A stretch of DNA of 64,000 nucleotides from Nitrobacter sp051912485 (GTDB lineage: Bacteria > Pseudomonadota > Alphaproteobacteria > Rhizobiales > Xanthobacteraceae). Every line of letters starts with the position of its first letter. Position 1 is the stretch's first letter. The notes beneath the pieces are model-generated. The model did not search any database. It worked only from the letters and a program-made list of their open reading frames with translations, and had not been told where the DNA came from. Below are positions 1 to 7,329 of the stretch, piece by piece. Where the stretch lies: NCBI RefSeq assembly GCF_051912485.1, contig NZ_CP196822.1, positions 310,001-374,000 of the forward strand. Direction: 5' to 3'. A program made the position numbers and the translations under genes.

Positions 1-612
1 GCAGGCATTTACGGTGTCGGCGTCGGTTATCAGTTCAACAACTGGTTCCGCGGCGACATCACCGGTGAATATCGCGGCAAGTCGAACTTCCACGGCCTCG
101 ACATCATCACCTTCGACAATGGCGGCGCGCCGGGCTTTGGCTCCGATACCTATACCGGCAGCAAATCCGAATGGCTGTTCCTCGCCAACGGCTATGTCGA
201 TCTCGGCACCTGGTATTGCGTCACCCCGTTCATCGGCGCCGGCGTCGGCATGTCGCGCAATACGATCTCTAATTTTGTCGATCAGGGCGTCGGCTCACTC
301 TTCCCGCCCGGAAACGGCATCGGGCCGAGCCTGGCTTACGGCGACACCGCGTCGAAGTGGAATTTCGCCTGGGCGCTCCATGCGGGTCTCGCTTACAAGG
401 TCACCAACAACCTGACGCTGGAAATGTCGTATCGCTACGTCAATCTCGGCAACGGCGGGACGGGCGATCTCAGGGCGTTTGACGGAACCAACAACGTTTA
501 CAACCCGATGCAATTCCACGACATCACATCGCAGGACGTGCGGTTCGGCATGCGCTGGAGTTTCGATGCGCCGGTGTATGCGCCTCCGCCGCCGCTGGTC
601 ACCAAGGGCTGA
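1..612 (+). CDS. Outer-membrane beta-barrel protein, C-terminal part (5' end outside window)
   Basis: The frame is open from the first base, so the gene starts upstream of the window. About 203 residues are visible. They show alternating hydrophobic and polar strands with many Gly and aromatic residues, for example VGYQFNNWFRGDITGEYRG near the start and LTLEMSYRYVNLGNGGTG later. The product ends in a Lys-Gly tail after a strand reading VRFGMRWSF. This fits the Omp25/Omp31-type porin-like barrels that are numerous in Bradyrhizobium relatives, which sit in the outer membrane and have mainly structural roles. No specific substrate can be inferred. A strong terminator follows directly, so this is the last gene of its transcript. 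Confidence 0.85.
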   Translation, partial: AGIYGVGVGYQFNNWFRGDITGEYRGKSNFHGLDIITFDNGGAPGFGSDTYTGSKSEWLFLANGYVDLGTWYCVTPFIGAGVGMSRNTISNFVDQGVGSLFPPGNGIGPSLAYGDTASKWNFAWALHAGLAYKVTNNLTLEMSYRYVNLGNGGTGDLRAFDGTNNVYNPMQFHDITSQDVRFGMRWSFDAPVYAPPPPLVTKG

Positions 613-636
613 GCCCATTTTCTCCTAACGGTTCTT

Positions 637-668
637 AACGGCGCGGGTGTTTCCCGCGCCGTTTTGTT
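637..668 (+). terminator. Rho-independent terminator of the first barrel gene
   Basis: A perfect 11-bp GC-rich stem (AACGGCGCGGG / CCCGCGCCGTT) with a five-base loop is followed by TTTTGTTTTG. It lies 25 bases after the stop of the upstream outer-membrane gene and ends its transcript. Confidence 0.9.
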
Positions 669-820
669 TTGTGCGTTGCTTATGCGGTCGCGTTTCCGGC
701 GGCTGCGGCGGGTCGGGATTTTGTCGACAATGTGGATCAATGGCGCTGCGCGACAACGATTGGTTAAGGTTAACAGGCGATGATTGCTGCGTAACCAAGT
801 TGTGTCGATGGAGCGTTACG

Positions 821-1594
821 ATGCGCAGACTTCTGCTGGCGGCGGTAATTTTCGGAACGGTGCAGGGCGCATATGCAGCCGACATGCCCGACCTTCCGGT
901 TCTGCGCGGATCGTACTCCGATGGCCTCAGCACGGTGCGGACGGTGTGGCAGGGCTATTACATCGGCGGGCAAGCGAGTTACGGCTCGGTAACGTCCAAG
1001 CCGTCTCCCTCGCTGAACAGCGATCTCCAAAGCACAGTGGTCCCGGCGGCTGGGGGCTCCTATCCATGGCAGCCGCTTGGCACGGCTTCGGCAAATGATG
1101 TGGGGTGGGGCGCTTTCTTCGGCTACAACTCGCAGTGGGACGACGTGGTGGTCGGTATCGAGGGCAACTACATTCACAGCGGTCTGAATGCCGTTACATC
1201 GTCGACCGGCTATTTTCCGTCCGGCGGAGTTCCGACAGTCATGACGGCGACATCCAACGCGACAATCCGATCGACGGATTTCGGTTCTGCCCGATTGCGC
1301 GCGGGCTATATCATTGACTGCTTCCTGCCTTATGCGTTTATTGGAGGCGGCATGGGCAGCCAGACCGTCGACCGGAGCGTTGCTGCGACTCCGCTGCCGT
1401 ACATGGCGTTGCCGACCTTGCAGACGAGCGCCACAAAGACCAGCCTCGTCTACGGTTATTCCGCGGGCATCGGCGTGGATGTGATGTTGATGGCCGGTCT
1501 GTTTCTGCGCGCCGAATATGAATATCAGCGAGTGACGTCGACGGTCGAGTCGAACATCAACAGCGCGCGCGTCGGCGTCGGCTACAAGTTCTGA
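821..1594 (+). CDS. Outer-membrane beta-barrel protein with signal peptide
   Basis: About 257 residues. The ATG at 821 is preferred over the upstream in-frame start at 647 because it opens directly on a signal peptide (MRRLLLAAVIFGTVQGAYAA, cleavage after AYA-A). The upstream extension would also run through the terminator of the preceding gene. The mature part holds typical barrel strands: WQGYYIGGQASYG, VVVGIEGNYIHSG, ARLRAGYIIDCFLPYAFIGGG, and a final FLRAEYEYQRV ... ARVGVGYKF ending in Phe, the usual C-terminal assembly signal. This is the Omp25/31-like family that also includes the preceding gene, so the pair probably arose by duplication. It is a surface protein of unknown ligand. Confidence 0.85.
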   Translation: MRRLLLAAVIFGTVQGAYAADMPDLPVLRGSYSDGLSTVRTVWQGYYIGGQASYGSVTSKPSPSLNSDLQSTVVPAAGGSYPWQPLGTASANDVGWGAFFGYNSQWDDVVVGIEGNYIHSGLNAVTSSTGYFPSGGVPTVMTATSNATIRSTDFGSARLRAGYIIDCFLPYAFIGGGMGSQTVDRSVAATPLPYMALPTLQTSATKTSLVYGYSAGIGVDVMLMAGLFLRAEYEYQRVTSTVESNINSARVGVGYKF

Positions 1595-1798
1595 CAGCGA
1601 ACGCGCACCGGGGGCTTCCCGCCTTCTGCGTGTTCAACGCCTGCGCGGCTCGGATTCGCGGCGAGCCAGGTTGGCGTGATGGCGCAGTTCTAGTGCGCAT
1701 TCCCGCGCTCCCAGATTGTCGGTCTGTTTTTGCGGTAAGGGAACCGGAACGGTGATGAATGCTGCCCGTTGATTCCGTCAATAACGATGGAGCAACGC

Positions 1799-1942
1799 AT
1801 GCAAACCCGATTGACCTTTTTCGCGCTTGTCGCGGCGACGTTCATCAGTTTGTTGGCACTGAGCGCCTATGCCGCGGGTGTAGGCGGCACTGGTTCGGCC
1901 GGAGGCGGGTCCTCAACCACCGCCACGCAGGCACCGGTCTGA
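1799..1942 (+). CDS. Small exported protein (47 aa)
   Basis: A short reading frame begins with a convincing signal peptide (MQTRLTFFALVAATFISLLA ... AYAA). Only about 20 residues of Gly/Ser/Thr-rich mature chain follow before the stop. GGAG lies six bases before the ATG at 1799, which favours it over the in-frame ATG at 1787. No function is recognised. Short secreted or membrane peptides of this shape are common in Bradyrhizobium relatives and usually remain hypothetical. Confidence 0.55.
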   Translation: MQTRLTFFALVAATFISLLALSAYAAGVGGTGSAGGGSSTTATQAPV

Positions 1943-2117
1943 ACAGGTCGCGAGGCATCACGATAGGCACCGGTCTCAACTGGTGAAGCCTGTCCAACTC
2001 TTGATCTCATCTTCCGGCCGCGTATGGGCGCGGCGTCGGGCGGGCCGACGCATCGTCAATCGCGCGTGATCGTCCGGAAAATTCTTGACGAAATCGGGTC
2101 TTTCCCATATTGGCAGC

Positions 2118-2167
2118 GGCGGGACACCTCCCCCCAACGGGAGGCTTGCTATCTGGAAGGATAGATT
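2118..2167 (+). promoter_or_regulatory. serC leader RNA motif
   Basis: Two consecutive hairpins fill the space directly before serC. The first pairs CCTCCC (2127-2132) with GGGAGG (2139-2144). The second pairs CTATC (2149-2153) with GATAG (2160-2164) and carries the ribosome binding site GGAAGGA in its loop and descending arm, four bases from the ATG. This layout matches the serC RNA motif described by comparative genomics upstream of serC-serA in alphaproteobacteria, a presumed cis-regulatory leader whose ligand is not established. Sequestration of the Shine-Dalgarno sequence suggests translational control. Confidence 0.75.
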
Positions 2168-3340
2168 ATGACCGTTGCGAAGCCCGCTTCGCGGCCGACT
2201 GTGCCGCATTTCTCCTCCGGCCCCTGTGCCAAGCGCCCCGGCTGGACTCCCCAAAATCTCAAGGACGCAGCTCTCGGCCGCTCGCATCGCGCGAAGATCG
2301 GCAAGACCAAGCTCAAGCTGGCCATCGACCTGACGCGCGAGGTTTTGGAAATTCCGGCCGACTACAGGATCGGTATCGTGCCGGCGTCGGATACCGGCGC
2401 GGTCGAGATGGCGCTGTGGTCGCTGCTCGGCGCGCGCGCCGTCACCATGATCGCCTGGGAATCATTCGGCGAAGGCTGGGTCACAGACGTCGTCAAGCAG
2501 TTGAAGCTGAAGGACGTCACCACGCTGAAGGCCGGCTACGGCGAAATTCCCGACCTCACCAAGGCCGATCCGAAGTCCGATATCGTCTTCACATGGAACG
2601 GCACCACCTCCGGCGTGCGCGTACCGAACGCCGACTGGATCAAGGCCGACCGTGAAGGTCTGACCATCTGCGACGCTACCTCAGCTGCGTTCGCGCAATC
2701 GCTTGATTGGGCCAAGCTCGATGTCGTCACCTTCTCCTGGCAGAAGGCGCTGGGCGGCGAGGGCGCGCACGGCATGCTGATCCTCAGCCCGCGCGCCGTG
2801 GCGCGGCTTGAAAGCTACACGCCGCCATGGCCGATGCCCAAGATCTTCCGCATGACCAGCGGTGGCAAGCTGATCGACGGCATCTTCGCTGGCGAGACCA
2901 TCAACACGCCGTCGATGCTGTGCGTCGAGGACTATCTCGATGCGCTCAATTGGGCGAAGTCGGTCGGCGGCCTCAAGGGGCTGATGGCGCGCGCCGATGC
3001 CAACGCCAAGGTGCTCGCCGACTGGAAGGCAAAAACGCCGTGGATCGATTTCCTGGCGAAGGATCCGGCGATCCGCTCCAACACTTCGGTGTGTCTGAAG
3101 GTCATTGATCCCGAGATCACATCGTTGTCCGCGGAAGCGCAAGCCGATTTCGCCAAGAAGCTCGTTGCCGCGATTGAGAAGGAAGGCGCGGGCTACGATT
3201 TCGGGTACTACCGCGATGCGCCGCCGGGCCTGCGCATCTGGTGCGGCGCCACGGTGGAGGCAAGCGACGTCGCGCTGCTGACGCAGTGGATCGACTGGGC
3301 TTTCGCCGAGACCAAGGCCTCGCTCGCCAAGGCGGCGTAA
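2168..3340 (+). CDS. serC: Phosphoserine aminotransferase SerC
   Basis: 390 residues, matching the alphaproteobacterial form of the enzyme. It converts 3-phosphohydroxypyruvate and glutamate to 3-phosphoserine and 2-oxoglutarate, the second step of serine synthesis in the cytosol, using pyridoxal phosphate. The N-terminus PHFSSGPCAKRPGWTPQNL is typical of the family. The PLP-binding lysine lies in VVTFSWQKALGGEGAHGM, and DATSAAFAQ supplies the preceding Asp. The next gene on the same strand is serA, the preceding step of the pathway. A serC-type leader RNA precedes the gene, consistent with feedback control of serine synthesis. Confidence 0.96.
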   Translation: MTVAKPASRPTVPHFSSGPCAKRPGWTPQNLKDAALGRSHRAKIGKTKLKLAIDLTREVLEIPADYRIGIVPASDTGAVEMALWSLLGARAVTMIAWESFGEGWVTDVVKQLKLKDVTTLKAGYGEIPDLTKADPKSDIVFTWNGTTSGVRVPNADWIKADREGLTICDATSAAFAQSLDWAKLDVVTFSWQKALGGEGAHGMLILSPRAVARLESYTPPWPMPKIFRMTSGGKLIDGIFAGETINTPSMLCVEDYLDALNWAKSVGGLKGLMARADANAKVLADWKAKTPWIDFLAKDPAIRSNTSVCLKVIDPEITSLSAEAQADFAKKLVAAIEKEGAGYDFGYYRDAPPGLRIWCGATVEASDVALLTQWIDWAFAETKASLAKAA

Positions 3341-3349
3341 GCGTCTTTC

Positions 3350-3492
3350 TTCTCTCTCCCCTTGCGGGAGAGGGTGCTGAGCGGCGGAGCCGCGAAGCGG
3401 GTGAGGGGTTCAAGGTCTCACTGCTTCACCCTCACCCGGCTCGATCTCGCTTCACTCGATCTCGCCACCCTCTCCCGCAAGGTGAGAGGGTT
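3350..3492. repeat. Palindromic intergenic repeat between serC and serA
   Basis: The spacer carries CTCTCCCCTTGCGGGAGAGGGTG and, about 115 bases later, its near inverted copy CACCCTCTCCCGCAAGGTGAGAGG, with a further GTGAGGG / CCCTCAC pair inside. It can fold into a long cruciform. This is a common interspersed palindrome type in Bradyrhizobium and Rhodopseudomonas. It may protect or attenuate the serC-serA message but encodes nothing. Confidence 0.75.
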
Positions 3493-3533
3493 CGCAGCAC
3501 ATCCGCTCCTCACTTTGTTGCAGGAAACTCAAA

Positions 3534-5123
3534 ATGACCAAACCCAAGGTTCTCATTTCCGACGCGCTGTCGCCCGCCGCCGTGCAGATCTTCAAGGATC
3601 GCGGCATCGAGGTCGATTTCCAGCCTGCGCTTGGCAAGGATAAGGACAAGCTCGCCGAAATCATCGGTAACTACGACGGCCTTGCCATCCGCTCCGCCAC
3701 CAAGGCTACCGCGAAGATTCTCGCCAATGCCAAAAAGCTGAAGGTGATCGGTCGCGCCGGCATCGGCGTCGACAACGTCGAGATTCCCGCAGCGACGGCC
3801 AAGGGCATCATCGTGATGAACACGCCGTTCGGCAATTCGATCACGACCGCCGAACATGCGATCACCCTGATGCTGGCGCTGGCGCGCGAAATTCCCGCCG
3901 CCGATGCCTCGACCCAGGCCGGCAAGTGGGAGAAGAACCGCTTCATGGGCGTCGAGATCACCGGCAAGACGCTGGGCGTGATCGGCTGCGGCAATATCGG
4001 CTCGATCGTCGCGGACCGCGCGCTCGGCCTGAAGATGAAAGTGATTGCGTTTGATCCGTTCCTGTCGCCGGAGCGGGCCAAGGATCTCGGCGTGGAGAAG
4101 GTCGAACTTGATGATCTGTTCAAGCGCGCCGACTTCATCACGCTGCATACGCCGCTGACCGACAAGACTCGCAACATCATCGACGCTACAGCCATTGCCA
4201 AGATGAAGAAGGGCGTCCGTATCATCAACTGCGCGCGTGGCGGCTTGGTGGACGAGCAGGCGCTGGTCGATGCGCTCAACGCCAAGCAGGTCGCAGGAGC
4301 GGCATTCGACGTGTTTGTTGAGGAGCCGGCCACCAAGAACGTGCTGTTCGGCCATCCCAACGTGATCTGCACGCCGCATCTCGGCGCCTCCACCACGGAA
4401 GCGCAGGAGAACGTGGCGTTGCAGGTCGCCGAGCAGATGTCGGACTATCTGCTCACCGGTGCGATCACCAACGCCCTCAACTTCCCCTCGATCACGGCGG
4501 AAGAAGCGCCGAAGCTGAAGCCGTTTGTCGAGCTTGCGGAAAAGCTCGGCTCGTTTGCCGGTCAGCTCACGGAGACCGGAATTTCAAAGGTGACCATTAC
4601 CTATGAGGGGCATGTCGCCGAAATGAAGATCAAGGCGCTGACTTCGGCGGCGCTGTCGGGCCTGCTGCGGCCGATGCTGGGCGACGTCAACGTCGTGTCT
4701 GCGCCCGTCGTCGCCAAGGAGCGTGGCATGGTGGTGGATGAGGTCGTGCGCGCCGCGCAGAGCGACTATGAAAGCCTCATCACGGTAACGGTCGCCACCG
4801 AGCGGCAGGAGCGTTCGGTGTCGGGAACGGTCTACGCCGATGGTCAGCCGCGCCTCGTCGACGTCAAGGGCATCCGCGTCGATGCCGAGTTCGGCAAGTC
4901 GATGATCTACGTCACCAACGAGGACAAGCCGGGCTTCATCGGCAAGTTCGCCTCGCTGCTCGGCGACGCGGGCGTCAACATTGCGACCTTCAATCTCGGC
5001 CGCAACAAGCAGGGCGGCGACGCCATCGCGCTGGTCGAGATCGATGGCGCAGTGCCTCCGGACGTGCTCGCCAAGGTACAGACCCTGCCGCAGGTCAAGC
5101 AGGCCAAGGCGCTGACGTTCTAG
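3534..5123 (+). CDS. serA: D-3-phosphoglycerate dehydrogenase SerA
   Basis: 529 residues, the long form of the enzyme. It oxidises 3-phosphoglycerate to 3-phosphohydroxypyruvate with NAD, the committed step of serine synthesis. The NAD-binding loop is GVIGCGNIGSIVAD, the active-site Arg is in INCARGGLVDE, the Glu in VEEPA, and the His in CTPHLGASTTEAQ. An intervening domain of roughly 130 residues follows, then a C-terminal ACT domain (YVTNEDKPGFIGKFASLLGD), the usual serine-sensing module. It lies downstream of serC on the same strand with a 193-base spacer holding a palindromic repeat, so transcription may be shared or independent. Confidence 0.97.
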   Translation: MTKPKVLISDALSPAAVQIFKDRGIEVDFQPALGKDKDKLAEIIGNYDGLAIRSATKATAKILANAKKLKVIGRAGIGVDNVEIPAATAKGIIVMNTPFGNSITTAEHAITLMLALAREIPAADASTQAGKWEKNRFMGVEITGKTLGVIGCGNIGSIVADRALGLKMKVIAFDPFLSPERAKDLGVEKVELDDLFKRADFITLHTPLTDKTRNIIDATAIAKMKKGVRIINCARGGLVDEQALVDALNAKQVAGAAFDVFVEEPATKNVLFGHPNVICTPHLGASTTEAQENVALQVAEQMSDYLLTGAITNALNFPSITAEEAPKLKPFVELAEKLGSFAGQLTETGISKVTITYEGHVAEMKIKALTSAALSGLLRPMLGDVNVVSAPVVAKERGMVVDEVVRAAQSDYESLITVTVATERQERSVSGTVYADGQPRLVDVKGIRVDAEFGKSMIYVTNEDKPGFIGKFASLLGDAGVNIATFNLGRNKQGGDAIALVEIDGAVPPDVLAKVQTLPQVKQAKALTF

Positions 5124-5149
5124 AGCGGGATAAGGTTTGTTTGAATCGT

Positions 5150-5174
5150 GATGCCCGGCTTTGTGCCGGGCATC
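5150..5174. terminator. Strong hairpin after serA
   Basis: A perfect 10-bp stem, GATGCCCGGC / GCCGGGCATC, encloses a TTTGT loop 26 bases after the serA stop. It lacks a T-run, so it may be an interspersed REP-type palindrome acting as a transcript-stabilising end rather than a classical terminator. Confidence 0.6.
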
Positions 5175-5376
5175 CACGCGGCCTTTGCGAACCCGGTTTC
5201 CAAGACTGCGCGATTCTTGCGACCTCGTACCGGGCGGAGAGCGCGGGCGCGGTGGTCAGGCGGCGCCCCTTGGTAGTTCCATAAACGTTACTCGAATTTG
5301 AGGCCGCCCGGCTCACCTTTGCCGGAGGAGCGGTGTAGCATGTGCCGATGTCGGTGTGATCGCGGACGAACGAGAC

Positions 5377-6333
5377 ATGACTGAGTCTTTGCATCGGATC
5401 GAGCCGTGGCCGGAATTGCCCTATGCCGCATGGCGCGACACCTGCGAGACCTTGCAGTTATGGACGCAAATCGTCGGCAAGGTCCGGCTTGTCCGTACGC
5501 CATGGCTCAATCATTCCTGGCACGTGACGTTGTATGTCACCGCGCGCGGGTTGACGACGTCGCCAATTCCAGATGGCGCGCGCACCTTCCAGATCGATTT
5601 CGATTTTCTCGATCATGTCCTGGTCATCGCGACCAGCGACGGCGCACGGCGGCAATTGCCGTTGAAGCCGCAACCGGTCGCCGCCTTCTATGCCGCCGTG
5701 ATCGCGGCGCTGGCCGATCTCGGCATCATGGTGACGATCGATGACATGCCGAACGAAATCGCGGATGCGATCCGCTTCCGTGACGACCAGCAGCACGCCT
5801 CGTACGACGCGGCCGCGGCGCAGCGTTTCTGGCGCGTGCTGGCGAGCACCGATCGTGTCTTCAGGCAGTTCCGCACGGCCTTCCTCGGCAAGTGCAGTCC
5901 GGTGCATTTCTTCTGGGGCAGCTTCGATCTCGCGGTGACGCGATTTTCCGGCCGCCGCGCGCCGCCGCATCCCGGCGGCATTCCCCATCTTCCGGACGAT
6001 GTCGCGCGCGAAGCCTATTCGCACGAAGTGAGCAGCGCAGGCTTCTGGCCCGGTGGTGGCGCGATCGATTATCCGGCGTTCTATTCCTACGCGTATCCCG
6101 CGCCGGATGGCTTTGCGTCGGCGCGCGTCCGGCCGGATGCGGCCTTCTTCAGCAAGGACCTTGGTGAATTTTTGCTGCCGTATGATGCGGTACGCAGCGC
6201 ACCGTCGCCGGACGATGCGCTGCTGCAATTCTTGCAGACAACCTATGAAGCAGCCGCGGATGCTGCCAAGTGGGATCGTGCCGCGCTGGAATGCGCGCAG
6301 GGCAAGCCGCGCCAGCCGCGTCGGATCGCGTAG
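5377..6333 (+). CDS. DUF5996 family protein
   Basis: About 318 residues starting MTESLHRIEPWPELPYAAWRD. The family signature includes an N-terminal WPxLPY...W segment, a region LQLWTQIVGKVRLVRTPWLNHSWHVTLYVTARGLTTS, and a later FFWGSFDLAVTRFSGR...PPHPGG block. All are seen here. The function is not known; members are soluble and often annotated as hypothetical cytosolic proteins. A GTG at 5356 in the same frame is an alternative start. It stands alone between serA and ybaK and is followed by two long palindromic repeats. Confidence 0.8.
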   Translation: MTESLHRIEPWPELPYAAWRDTCETLQLWTQIVGKVRLVRTPWLNHSWHVTLYVTARGLTTSPIPDGARTFQIDFDFLDHVLVIATSDGARRQLPLKPQPVAAFYAAVIAALADLGIMVTIDDMPNEIADAIRFRDDQQHASYDAAAAQRFWRVLASTDRVFRQFRTAFLGKCSPVHFFWGSFDLAVTRFSGRRAPPHPGGIPHLPDDVAREAYSHEVSSAGFWPGGGAIDYPAFYSYAYPAPDGFASARVRPDAAFFSKDLGEFLLPYDAVRSAPSPDDALLQFLQTTYEAAADAAKWDRAALECAQGKPRQPRRIA

Positions 6334-6348
6334 CATCGCTTCAGGCGA

Positions 6349-6427
6349 CTAGTGGAGTGGATTTGACATTCGCTGCCCACTCGACCGCTGGCTCCGGAGG
6401 CGAATGTCAAATCCAAAACTCCACTAG
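6349..6427. repeat. Long palindromic repeat, CTAGTGG type (copy A)
   Basis: A 79-bp inverted repeat: CTAGTGGAGTGGATTTGACA at one end is mirrored by a closing arm GTCAAATCCAAAACTCCACTAG, with GACATTCGC / GCGAATGTC inside and a 25-30-base loop. The ends are CTAG...CTAG. No coding capacity. A second, related palindrome follows within 15 bases. Confidence 0.85.
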
Positions 6428-6440
6428 AACCTAATATTTT

Positions 6441-6516
6441 CTGGTGGTCTTTTGATTCTAACATTCGCAAAGGCGCTCGCTGAAACGGGATACGAATGTT
6501 AGAATCGGACCACTAG
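6441..6516. repeat. Long palindromic repeat, CTAGTGG type (copy B), reaching into ybaK
   Basis: The arms CTGGTGGTCTTTTGATTCTA + ACATTCG and CGAATGTTAGAATCGGACCACTAG are inverted copies around a central loop. It belongs to the same design as copy A (outer CTAGTGG/CCACTAG, inner ACATTCG/CGAATGT). Its right arm encodes the last residues and stop codon of the ybaK-like gene on the minus strand. Confidence 0.85.
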
Positions 6517-6978
6517 GTCCGCAACGATTGCCTTCAGTGCCTTGCTGGCCTCAACGGGATCGAGCTGGATCTGCAGGCCGCGCTGTCCGCCATTGATGAA
6601 GACTTTTGTCTCGCCGAGCGCCGCCGCCTCGATCGCGGTCGGTACGCGCTTCTTCTGCCCGAACGGGCTGATGCCGCCGACATGATAGCCGGTGAGCCGT
6701 TCGGCGTCGGCCGGCCGCATCATCTTCGCCGCCTTGCCGCCGAACGCGCTCGCGAGCTTCTTCATGCTGACTTCGCAATCCGACGGCACGACGACGCAGA
6801 CCGGCTTGCCGTCGACCTCTGCCATCAACGTCTTGAGCACGCGGCCTGGTTCGGCGCTGAGCGCCGCGGCAGCCTGCAGGCCGATGCTGTCGGCGTCCGG
6901 ATCGTAGTCGTAGCTGTGTAGCGTGAAGGCCACGCCGAGTTGTGCCAGCGCCTGCGTCGCACGCGTGGGTTTTGACAT
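6499..6978 (-). CDS. ybaK: YbaK/EbsC-type aminoacyl-tRNA deacylase
   Basis: 159 residues from the ATG at 6978, the usual length for Cys-tRNA(Pro) deacylases. The start at MSKPTRATQALAQLG is chosen because the longer frame adds 49 residues without family similarity. Known members hydrolyse Cys-tRNA(Pro) mischarged by ProRS. Seen here are YDPDADSIGLQAAAAL, the conserved Lys in GRVLKTLMAEVDGK, VVPSDCEVSMKKLA, and the GGISPFGQKK loop typical of the YbaK/ProX fold. The final six codons (DLVVRF) and the stop are supplied by the arm of an interspersed palindrome, so the original C-terminus was probably replaced. Confidence 0.9.
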   Translation of the reverse strand: MSKPTRATQALAQLGVAFTLHSYDYDPDADSIGLQAAAALSAEPGRVLKTLMAEVDGKPVCVVVPSDCEVSMKKLASAFGGKAAKMMRPADAERLTGYHVGGISPFGQKKRVPTAIEAAALGETKVFINGGQRGLQIQLDPVEASKALKAIVADLVVRF

Positions 6979-7104
6979 TGCGGTCCGACCCTGCTGTTCT
7001 GATCGCCATGTGCTGCGAGAAATTTCGAGCGGTTGTTTGCCATGAAAAGGACATGCGGGAAATCCCTCCGCGCTGGCGGCGTCCGACCATGAACGAGTCG
7101 TCTG

Positions 7105-7302
7105 ATGGATAAGTCCGGTCCGCAAAACGATCCCGAACCGGGAGGGAGCCGCCGCGGCGCGCTGGTCGGGCTGCTCATCGCGGCCATCCTGCTGGTGGTA
7201 GGCCTCTGGCTCGCGCGCGAGCTCAGGTCTGCGAGCCAGATCCAGGACTGCGTGATGTCGGGCCGCTCCAATTGCGAACCGATCGACGTGCCTGCGCGAT
7301 AG
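7105..7302 (+). CDS. Small single-pass membrane protein (65 aa)
   Basis: One clear transmembrane segment (ALVGLLIAAILLVVGLWLA) lies between a charged Gly/Pro-rich N-terminus and a short C-terminal tail with two cysteines (QIQDCVMSGRSNCEPIDVP). The CxxxxxxNC tail suggests a periplasmic disulfide. The pattern resembles conserved hypothetical proteins of Bradyrhizobium relatives. No function can be assigned. It lies divergently from ybaK and ends 28 bases before the convergent carboxypeptidase gene. Confidence 0.7.
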   Translation: MDKSGPQNDPEPGGSRRGALVGLLIAAILLVVGLWLARELRSASQIQDCVMSGRSNCEPIDVPAR

Positions 7303-7329
7303 GGCGGATGTCCTCCTATCCGAGAAGTA

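Noticed and set aside
3350..3492. Possible attenuator between serC and serA
   Set aside because: The structure is the common interspersed palindrome and has no T-run at the expected place, so regulation by it is unproven.
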